The notes under the pieces are model-generated. The model searched no databases. It was not told the DNA's origin and saw nothing but the letters and a program-made list of their open reading frames with translations. A DNA stretch of 64,000 nt from Legionella sainthelensi (GTDB lineage: Bacteria > Pseudomonadota > Gammaproteobacteria > Legionellales > Legionellaceae), in the NCBI RefSeq assembly GCF_900637685.1, contig NZ_LR134388.1, positions 1,809,501 to 1,873,500 of the forward strand. Reading direction: 5' to 3'. This document shows positions 27,887 to 35,794 of the stretch, piece by piece. Each line of letters starts with the position of its first letter. Position 1 is the first letter of the stretch. Position numbers and translations under genes: made by a program.

Positions 27887-28050
27887 TCAAGAGATACTCT
27901 TAAAATTAGGATTTGTTGACAATTGGTTTCGATTACCTACGTTCTGAACATGCTCGATGGTATTGTAGGGCAACAAAACCTTATATTTATTCTTAAAAAC
28001 ATATAGTTATAGCAGTATTTTTAATTCGTGTATAGTTAAGTTACCTTGGT

Positions 28051-30095
28051 TTAATTGGAGGATAGATTTTTCTGTTTAATAAGAATAATTCTTGGTTGTA
28101 CAGGATATCGTGTTGTTTTAACTGTCTCTTTGGGAAGCAAGATTTGTTTCACAGCAAAAGTTTCCTCGGTTTTAACTATATAATGAAGAGGATCAATAAG
28201 TTCTTTAAAAGAACTCATGTTTTTTTGTTTAGAAACTGATTTCGATGAATGAATACTACCGATCCATAGAGGTTTATTTGAATTCAATAAAGTATAATTA
28301 GACTCCCATATTCTCAATTCTAAAATTAAATCAGATTTTTTCTCAGTATAGGTCATTATTAATACAGGTGGTTTATTTTCATAAAGTTGAGTTAATAATG
28401 GTAATTTAACACGGTTCGGTTCTTTATTCATATGCATTAATAGATTGGAAAAAATGAATCCAAATGAGACTCCCATCCATGATCTTCTAGACTATGTTGA
28501 AATAAATATAAATCACCAGCATATTGTAAATTAAGCAAACTTATCCTTTTTCCAATTCTACTTAATTGGTAAATTGGCAATATAGGTTTTTTTTGTTGCC
28601 ACCATGCCTTTTCACTTAAGGTATATTGTTGATGATAAGAGGTGTGGTTATAAGATAATGTTTTAAAATGATAAGAGGTAGATAAAAATGAAAATAAAAG
28701 AATACTTATCAAAAAAGGTGAGAATACCAATACTGAAAATGATGCTTTTTTAAGGTTAAAGTTTGCTTTTCTATAAACCAGGCAATGCACAAGGCAAATT
28801 GCTGCCCCTGCAAAATACGATGCAATAATATCTGTGAACCAATAATCTCCTAAATAAATGGCTCCTAAACCACTTAAGCCTAAGAGAGCATACATTATAG
28901 ACTTTAAGACATTCGTAAATAGATCATAGGTACTTTTTATATAAAATAAGATGAATCCGTATAATGCCGTAGCGATTTCAATATTTATTGCTGGAAATGA
29001 GCTATCAGGCATAACTACTAAAATCCCAGTAGGCCTTGGTACATATACAAAAAATTTCAATAGCAATATGAGAAGACAATTAAATGTAATAAGGCTTAAT
29101 AGATAAATTAATGTAGAAATTTTCTTCTGATAAATAAACCAGCAGGTACTAATAATGAAAAAGCTGACAATGGTTATTGTGCTAGTAAGTTGAGTACAAA
29201 AAATAAAAAAGACTTTGAGTGTTGTTGTATTAAAACTTTGAAAAAATAAATAAATTGGCAAATTGATATAAGAAAGCCACGATGTCTTAATTGTCAAACC
29301 TAGAAGAATAGTAAAACTGATGATGCAAAAAAAAGCAATAAGTACTAAGGATGCAGTAGGGTAGTGGTCTTTTTCATTTTTCGGAGTGAGTGCTTGATAT
29401 ACAGAAGCTAATAATGAATTATTTTTAAATTTTAGCCATAAATTATGTAGTGACAATTTCAAGAAAGAATTTAATTGCTTTATTAGCCACTTAAATATTA
29501 AGCTGATAAGCCAAATTCCGGCAAGAAGTATAAGAATTAATAAAAATAAGTGCGTGGCGTTTTCCGTTGATAACTCATGACTTGCAGCACCAAGAACGAC
29601 TCCGGGCATTACGTATAAAAGAGACCAGCCTATTGCAGATAAAACATTTGCAACTAAAAAATGCCATTGCTTCATATGCAATATGCCAGCAATTACCGGA
29701 ATTATGGAGCGTAAAGGCCCTACAAAACGGCCTACCAAGACACTCTTTCCTCCATGGGCCTTAAAAAAATCTTTACCATATTGTAGCCATTTGGGATATT
29801 TTTTAAATGGCCACATATCAATTAACTGCTCGCTGTAATAGTAACCTAACGCATAGCTTAAACTATCACCTGCTACTGCACCCAAAATAGCCGCTAATAA
29901 AGTAAGATCGACACGCATGATTCCTGAACCTGCGAGAATTCCTATAGCAGTCATGGTAACACTGCCAGGTACTATACTTCCTATGATAGCTAATGACTCA
30001 GTTAGTGAAATAAGAAAGGTTATAAATAAAGACCAGTGAGGGTTTTGTTGCAACCAGTCTGTAAGTGGTTGTACATAGTCTACGAACAAGTTCAT
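28051..30095 (-). pseudogene. lssY: LssY-like DedA-PAP2-LssY_C membrane protein, frameshifted
   Basis: The first frame (30095 to 28437, 552 residues) has a DedA/SNARE-associated domain (IPGSVTMTAIGILAGSG; VGRFVGPLRSIIPVIAG). A PAP2-like membrane domain (KFFVYVPRPTG) and the start of the C-terminal LssY domain follow. The second frame (to 28051) continues that domain: NRVKLPLLTQLYENKPPVLI, then LRIWESNY and PLWIGSIHS. One added T in the minus-strand T-run (plus A6, 28449-28454) restores one protein of about 680 residues, the size expected for LssY. The PAP2 active site is also degenerate. It lies six bases after lipB. Confidence 0.78.
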
Positions 30096-30101
30096 GCGGC
30101 G

Positions 30102-30704
30102 TTAAGAATAGAATTGTTGTAAAAAAAATTGCACAAAACGTTGATTGACCTCATCTAATTGCACCTTAGGATAAAAATGACTTATTTGTGTCATTTCCAT
30201 TTTTTCAAACCCGCAAGGATTAATACCTAAAAATGGTTTTAAATTCATATTTACATTAAGTGCAATTCCATGATAAGTACAACCATTTTTCACTCTTAAA
30301 CCTATAGATGCAATTTTTTGTTCTTTAACGTAGACTCCGGGGGCCCCACATCGAATCGATCCTTCAATTTCGTATTGTTCCAGAACAAGAATTAAAATTT
30401 GTTCTAATTTGCTTACTAAGGATCTGATCCCTAGATTTTTTCTTCTTAGATCCATTAAAACGTAGGCTACTAGTTGACCTGGTCCATGATAAGTTACTTG
30501 TCCTCCACGATCAGATTGTATTATAGGTATGTTGGCAGGATTTAAGATATGTTCTGGCTTTCCTGCTTGGCCTTGAGTATATATAGAAAAATGCTCGAGC
30601 AGCCAAAGCTCATCTTCAGTGTTGGTTTGGCGGCTCTGCGTAAATTCTTTCATTTGCAGCCAAACATCATCATAATTTTGAATACCTAGCTGTCGTATTT
30701 TCAT
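30102..30704 (-). CDS. lipB: Lipoyl(octanoyl) transferase
   Basis: LipB moves octanoate from acyl carrier protein to lipoyl domains, the first step in lipoate cofactor formation. [22 protein letters not shown] is the family signature near residues 68-90. The catalytic Lys lies in KIASIGLRV and the catalytic Cys in GINPCGFE. Length 200 is normal. It starts at the last base of ybeD. Targets for lipoylation (aceF) are encoded 8 kb away in this window. Confidence 0.96.
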   Translation of the reverse strand: MKIRQLGIQNYDDVWLQMKEFTQSRQTNTEDELWLLEHFSIYTQGQAGKPEHILNPANIPIIQSDRGGQVTYHGPGQLVAYVLMDLRRKNLGIRSLVSKLEQILILVLEQYEIEGSIRCGAPGVYVKEQKIASIGLRVKNGCTYHGIALNVNMNLKPFLGINPCGFEKMEMTQISHFYPKVQLDEVNQRFVQFFLQQFYS

Positions 30705-30967
30705 TATAAAACCATCTTTACTTCAGGATGCTGAGTAAGTGCTCGATAAAATGCATCAAGACTCTCTTGATTTTCCACAAATACTGAAACGGTGATCGCC
30801 AAATAATTAGAGTTTTTACTCATTTTATGTGTCAATGCATCTTGAGTTGTCTCAGGGAAATGGGTCAGGGTTATCTGTCTAATTTCCTCCAGAAATAAAG
30901 TTGAATTATTCCCTATTATTTTGATAGGAAAGTAACAGGGAAAATCAATGAATGTTTCTTTAGTCAT
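30704..30967 (-). CDS. ybeD: YbeD/DUF493 family protein
   Basis: A small ACT-like ferredoxin-fold protein of 87 residues, with [12 protein letters not shown] at the start, a central [23 protein letters not shown] and ending HPEVKMVL. This is the DUF493 pattern. Its place between dacA and lipB is conserved in gammaproteobacteria. Its role, perhaps in regulating lipoate transfer, is not established. Confidence 0.93.
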   Translation of the reverse strand: MTKETFIDFPCYFPIKIIGNNSTLFLEEIRQITLTHFPETTQDALTHKMSKNSNYLAITVSVFVENQESLDAFYRALTQHPEVKMVL

Positions 30968-30979
30968 CCTGTATAAACC

Positions 30980-32215
30980 TTAGGAACCAAACCATCCTTT
31001 AAAGAGCAAACGAATAGAATCTTTGGTTCGAGTAAAAAAGCCTCCAGACTCTACATCTTGCAGCGCATAAAGAGTTTGAGTAGATACAACATTATTATCA
31101 AATTGAACAACTAAGTCACCTATTTTATCTCCTTTTTTAATTGGAGCTTCAAGATAGGAGGGAATTTTAGTTGTCACATTGAGACGTTGATATTGTCCGG
31201 TTGGGATTGTGATGTACTGGTCTTCATTTAGACCCACAGCTACTTTGTCTATTTGCCCTTTGTAAAGAGGTAATTCTGTAATTGATTGTCCGGATTTGTA
31301 AAGTTGGTGTGTTTCAAAAAATCTAAAACCATAGTTCAGGAGTTTCTCACTATCATCTGCACGAGAGGAGTCAGTAGGTTCACCTAAAACAACAGCTAAT
31401 AAGCGCATATTGTCGCGTTTTGCTGAGGATACTAAACAAAAACCTGCGTCGTTTGTATGACCTGTTTTTATACCATCGACTTGATTATCACGCCATAACA
31501 ATCTATTTCTATTGGGTTGGCGAATACCATTGTAGGTAAACCATTTTTGCTTATACCACTCATAATACTGAGGAAAATCAATAATTAATGCTCTTCCAAG
31601 AATTGCTAAATCTTTAGCTGTGGTATAGAGGTTAGGATCGGGCAAACCAGTGCTGTCAGTAAAGTGACTGTTTTTCATCCCTAAATTCTGGGCTTGTTGG
31701 TTCATGAGATCTGTAAAGGAGTTTTCAGTTCCACCAACATGTTCCGCCATAGCGACGCATGCATCATTTCCAGAGTCAACAATAATTCCTTTAAGCAAAT
31801 CTTCTACAGGCACTTGTTGTCCTTCTTTAATAAACATTCGTGAACCGCCAATTTTCCATGCTTCACGGCTTACTCTAACATTATCATTGAGATGAATTTG
31901 CTCATGATGAAGAGCATTCGAGACAACATACAAAGTCATCATCTTAGTTAAACTTGCGGGAGGCAATCGTTCTTCACTGTTCTTTTCAGCAATAATTTTC
32001 CCACTGTTAACATCAATTAATATATAGGCTTTGGCATTAAGAATAGGGGCAGCAGGAGTAACTAAGGGCTTATTGGTGACTGTAGGAGAGGGTCTGTCTA
32101 AATTTGTTGTCGGTTTTGTTGGTAATGTACCTTCATCAGCCATAGAATGAGTTGACTGCACAAATAAAGTGATAATAAACAATGTAGTTAAAAGAATAGA
32201 CGTTGTTCTTGTCAT
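30980..32215 (-). CDS. dacA: D-alanyl-D-alanine carboxypeptidase (PBP5/6 family)
   Basis: DacA trims terminal D-Ala from peptidoglycan pentapeptides in the periplasm. The penicillin-binding motifs are intact: SLTK (catalytic Ser), SGN and KTGH. A C-terminal beta domain and an amphipathic end (RTKDSIRLLFKGWFGS) for membrane attachment follow. The start at 32215 gives a signal peptide (MTRTTSILLTTLF). The frame extends to 32359, but those 48 residues would precede the signal. rlpA, another cell-wall gene, is divergent. Confidence 0.95.
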   Translation of the reverse strand: MTRTTSILLTTLFIITLFVQSTHSMADEGTLPTKPTTNLDRPSPTVTNKPLVTPAAPILNAKAYILIDVNSGKIIAEKNSEERLPPASLTKMMTLYVVSNALHHEQIHLNDNVRVSREAWKIGGSRMFIKEGQQVPVEDLLKGIIVDSGNDACVAMAEHVGGTENSFTDLMNQQAQNLGMKNSHFTDSTGLPDPNLYTTAKDLAILGRALIIDFPQYYEWYKQKWFTYNGIRQPNRNRLLWRDNQVDGIKTGHTNDAGFCLVSSAKRDNMRLLAVVLGEPTDSSRADDSEKLLNYGFRFFETHQLYKSGQSITELPLYKGQIDKVAVGLNEDQYITIPTGQYQRLNVTTKIPSYLEAPIKKGDKIGDLVVQFDNNVVSTQTLYALQDVESGGFFTRTKDSIRLLFKGWFGS

Positions 32216-32386
32216 GTTATTGCCTAATGTAATTACAAAAATGTGCATATGGTACCACACCCTTTTCCATGCAACAAAAGGACATGTGAAAAATAATGAA
32301 ATTTTTTTCTCTTGAAAATAATTCTTCGAAATTAAGTCATATTTAGGTATATTAACCAAAAATAATAATAATTCTAAATGGTAAAT

Positions 32387-33222
32387 ATGCGAAAGATACT
32401 TATTGCTATGACAATTCTATTAACAGGATGTCAAACTACAAATCAGTCTCTTAATACAGCATCCTCCGGCGGAAAAAAAGCCACACCACAGACATCTCAG
32501 AGCATGAATACTTCGATTTATAATCGCTATAAAAATAAATCAAATCGATATACACAATATCAGGATGGGGCACCAGTAAAGCAGAAAAAAATTAGTTTTA
32601 AAGAACCTGTTCCGACAAAAGAGCCTTTAAGTCGATATGGAAATCCCAGTGAATATTCCGTTGATGGACGTTCCTACCAGGTGATGAGAAATTCTTCAGG
32701 GTATAAAACACGCGGAGTTGCTTCTTGGTATGGGACAAAATTCCATAAACAAAGAACTTCAAGCGGTGAGCCTTATAACATGTATGTTATGTCTGCCGCT
32801 CATAAGACATTGCCTTTACCTACTTATATAAAAGTGAAAAATTTAGATAATGGTAAAGAGGCTGTAGTTAAAGTAAATGATCGTGGTCCTTTTCATTCCA
32901 ATCGGATTATTGATTTATCATATGCAGCGGCATTAAAACTTGGAGTTTTTCCTAAGGGAACTGCAAATGTTGAAATAGAAACATTGGCAGGACCTGGACA
33001 GGCTCGTTATTACATACAAGCAGGAGCTTTTACAACTGAGGCTTCTGCAAAGCGCTTAAAAGAAAAATTGGTTCGTATTACATCATCGCCTGTTTCTATA
33101 GAGCGTTATCGTCGAAGCTATATTGTTAGGGTAGGACCATTTGGGACAAAAATACAGCGGACAGTTTAAAGCATAAATTAGCACTTAATGGAGTTAGAGG
33201 CTCATTTTCAGTTTTGATTTAA
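32387..33222 (+). pseudogene. rlpA: Septal ring lytic transglycosylase RlpA, SPOR domain frameshifted
   Basis: RlpA cleaves naked glycan strands at septa. A lipoprotein signal (MRKILIAMTILLTGC), the double-psi barrel domain with GVASWYGTKFHKQRTSSGEPYN region and VNDRGPF, and a C-terminal SPOR domain are present. The frame stops at 33169, inside the SPOR domain, after IVRVGPFGTKIQ. In the next frame from 33157 the sequence ADSLKHKLALNGVRG continues the SPOR domain exactly as expected and ends at 33222. One missing base near 33157 explains this. The enzyme domain remains intact, so partial activity is possible. ATG 32378 is an alternative start. Confidence 0.85.
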
Positions 33223-33310
33223 TTGAATAATCGAATAATGGAATATAGAGATAGCTAATTTGCGGATAAATAGATAAAATTATTGCGTCTATATTTCAAG
33301 GTACCTATAT

Positions 33311-33319
33311 TGTTATAAT
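33311..33319 (+). promoter_or_regulatory. Extended -10 promoter upstream of the antiporter gene
   Basis: TGTTATAAT is a perfect extended -10 element (TG-N-TATAAT). No good -35 lies 17 bases upstream, as is common for this promoter type. It would start transcription about 110 bases before the KefB-like gene. Confidence 0.5.
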
Positions 33320-33439
33320 GGGTGGTGTAGTCTGGATGAAATAAAGTAGGTGTGGGCGTTAATGTCTTGTTTCTTTTGGGTACATGGTAATATTTTCTAA
33401 ACTTTTTGGGCTAATTAACATAAATAAGGTACTTGATCA

Positions 33440-34612
33440 ATGCATGATGGTTCTGTGTTTTATACCATTTTTTTAATTTTCGCAGGCGCTGCATTTTTAT
33501 CTACGTTGGTTCTTTATACCAAACAATCTTTATTAGTTGCTTATATTCTACTTGGAGCGATGCTTGGACCTTGGGGGATGAAGCTTGTATCTGACATAAG
33601 TATTGTGAAACAAATTGGTGACGTTGGTATTGTATTTCTTCTATTTCTGCTTGGATTACACTTACAACCACAAAATTTAATTCATATGTTGAAAAAAGTA
33701 ACTTGGATTGCTTTAGTTAGCTCAGTGCTTTTTGCAGTAACTGCTTATTGGATAGGGCGATTCTTTGGATTAACTGTGACAGAGTCATGGATTTTAGGCG
33801 GCTCGATGATGTTCTCGAGTACAATTATCGGCTTAAAATTATTGCCGACTACTATTTTACATCACCAACACACAGGCGAAGTCATGATCAGTGTGCTATT
33901 GATGCAAGATGTTATTGCAATAATTGTATTAATCTTGATTAATGGCGCCCAACAAAGAAGTGGCCTTTCATTTGATGATATTATGCTAGTTGGTATCGCT
34001 CTACCCGCACTTTGTCTGTTTGCTTTTGCGGTTGAGAAATATGTTTTAATACGCTTACTTGCTCGCTTTGATAGAACTCAAGAGTATGTATTTCTATTGT
34101 CTATTGGTTGGTGTCTTGGTTTGTCCGTTCTTGCCCAAAAAATAGGTTTGTCAGAAGATATAGGTGCTTTTATTGCTGGAGTAGCATTAGCTGCTAGTCC
34201 CATTTCTCTTTTTATTGCAGAAAGCTTAAAGCCGTTAAGAGACTTTTTTTTAGTCATGTTCTTTTTTTCAATTGGAGCAACTTTTAATTTTGATTTAGCC
34301 AAGCAAATTGTTATGCCTGCTTTGATATTATCTGCTTTAATTTTACTCATTAAGCCTACTTTGTTTTATTTTCTGCTTAACAAGTCCGGTGAAAAAAAAC
34401 AGGTTGCAAAAGAAGTTGGAGTTCGATTAGGACAAGCGAGTGAATTCTCATTGCTAGTAGCAAGCATTGCATTGAGTACACAGCTCATTTCCGATAAAGC
34501 ATCGAATTTGATCCAAGCAACGACTATTTTAACGTTTATTGTTTCATCGTATTTTGTTGTTTTGAAATACCCAACTCCCATAGCCTTATCTGATAAAATG
34601 CGTAAGGATTAA
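33440..34612 (+). CDS. Cation:proton antiporter, CPA2/KefB family
   Basis: A 390-residue integral membrane protein with about twelve helices. GVIFLLFLLGLHL-like GIVFLLFLLGLHLQPQ, SMMFSSTIIGLKLLP, LLMQDVIAIIVL (with the transport Asp) and EDIGAFIAGVALAASP are CPA2 landmarks. No C-terminal RCK/TrkA-N domain is present, so it is not full KefB or KefC. Substrate is probably K+ or Na+ against H+. ampE follows after three bases. Confidence 0.9.
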   Translation: MHDGSVFYTIFLIFAGAAFLSTLVLYTKQSLLVAYILLGAMLGPWGMKLVSDISIVKQIGDVGIVFLLFLLGLHLQPQNLIHMLKKVTWIALVSSVLFAVTAYWIGRFFGLTVTESWILGGSMMFSSTIIGLKLLPTTILHHQHTGEVMISVLLMQDVIAIIVLILINGAQQRSGLSFDDIMLVGIALPALCLFAFAVEKYVLIRLLARFDRTQEYVFLLSIGWCLGLSVLAQKIGLSEDIGAFIAGVALAASPISLFIAESLKPLRDFFLVMFFFSIGATFNFDLAKQIVMPALILSALILLIKPTLFYFLLNKSGEKKQVAKEVGVRLGQASEFSLLVASIALSTQLISDKASNLIQATTILTFIVSSYFVVLKYPTPIALSDKMRKD

Positions 34613-34615
34613 ATA

Positions 34616-35365
34616 ATGAAATTATTAGTTATACTTTTATGTCTGTCCTGTGAACGATTCCTGATTCATTCAGCCTCTTACCAACGATTTTATTGGTTTA
34701 CTAGTTATTACCAAAAAATAAAAAGTAGTGCGGATAAGAATAGTTTTTTTGCTAATCCTTGGGCACTGTTGGCTTTGATAGTAATTCCTCTATTGCTGTT
34801 GGCATTAATTATCTACTTATTACTGCACCAGGTATTTTTTGGTTTAATGGGGTTGATTTTAAGTATATTAATTTTTTTCTATTGTCTTGGGCCGCAAAAT
34901 ATATTTTATCCAATAACTCATTCAGAGGTTAAAAGTGATCAAGAATTAGTGGCAGATTATTTTATCAGTGTAAACAGGCAGTTATTCTCTCTTGTATTTT
35001 GGTTCATTGTTGCAGGTCCGATTGGGGCATTGGCTTATCGCTTGATTACTTTATGTAGAGAATTTAATACAGTTCATGAACAAGCAAATGAAGTTACAGA
35101 TTTGCTTGAATGGATACCTGCACGGCTTACAGTAATCCTCTTTTTGCTTGTGGGAAACTTTCAACGAGGTATCTCTATATTTACTCGTTTTCTTTTTGCA
35201 AAGCCAGAAATCAATTCTGAGATGTTACGCGATTGTGGGATGCAAGCGGTTAAAAGCAATGACATGGAAGAAATATCCATGCCCGCAGCTGAAAGTTTAG
35301 TGGAACATGCAATTATTGTTATGTTAGTTCTTATCGCTTTATTTACATTGTTTTCTTGGATGTAG
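34616..35365 (+). CDS. ampE: AmpE-like inner-membrane protein
   Basis: The 249-residue protein has hydrophobic segments at about residues 45-70, 75-90, 120-140 and 225-245. The stretch VFWFIVAGPIGALAYRLI, then LEWIPARLTVILFLLVGNF, is typical of the AmpE/CobD-like family. AmpE is linked to beta-lactamase regulation and peptidoglycan recycling in enterobacteria, where it also lies near the aceE genes. No ampD is in the window. It starts three bases after the antiporter stop. Confidence 0.85.
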   Translation: MKLLVILLCLSCERFLIHSASYQRFYWFTSYYQKIKSSADKNSFFANPWALLALIVIPLLLLALIIYLLLHQVFFGLMGLILSILIFFYCLGPQNIFYPITHSEVKSDQELVADYFISVNRQLFSLVFWFIVAGPIGALAYRLITLCREFNTVHEQANEVTDLLEWIPARLTVILFLLVGNFQRGISIFTRFLFAKPEINSEMLRDCGMQAVKSNDMEEISMPAAESLVEHAIIVMLVLIALFTLFSWM

Positions 35366-35383
35366 CTTATAACGGATATTCAT

Positions 35384-35773
35384 ATGGGTTTTTTTTGGCG
35401 ATTATTCTATTGTGTTGTGTTGCTTAGCCTTTTGGGTTGTCAAGGAATGAAGCAAAATGTACTAAAAGAGCGAGAAGTTGCACAATGCAACATGACTTGT
35501 ATGCAACATTTTGAATTTTGTAGAAAAAATTGTATTGATAATTGCCCAGCTTGTTCTACTGCCTCTCAAACTTCCGCGGCTAGCGACTTTGAAAAGTATG
35601 TGCATGAAAGAAAAGCTGAAGGTAAAAAAGTGATGCGTGAGTTGAATTCTTATCGCGATCCACTACAATGCCGCAAAGTAACTTGTGACTGCTTATCTGA
35701 CTTAACCGTTTGTAAGCAAAGTTGTGCTGGAGTAATTCCAAAAAAATTACAAACTGTACCTAATTGTATTTAA
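35384..35773 (+). CDS. Cysteine-rich lipoprotein of unknown function
   Basis: A 129-residue protein with lipoprotein signal (lipobox LLGC, Cys19). The mature part has two cysteine clusters: CNMTC, CRKNC and CPAC, then CRKVTCDC and CKQSC, with a final Cys near the end. The regular CxxxC spacing suggests disulfide-bonded helical hairpins in the periplasm, or metal binding. I do not recognise a family beyond Legionella-type hypothetical lipoproteins. It sits between ampE and aceE with gaps of only about 20 bases, so it is probably transcribed with aceE. Confidence 0.75.
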   Translation: MGFFWRLFYCVVLLSLLGCQGMKQNVLKEREVAQCNMTCMQHFEFCRKNCIDNCPACSTASQTSAASDFEKYVHERKAEGKKVMRELNSYRDPLQCRKVTCDCLSDLTVCKQSCAGVIPKKLQTVPNCI

Positions 35774-35794
35774 TAGATTTCGGGGAACACTTTC

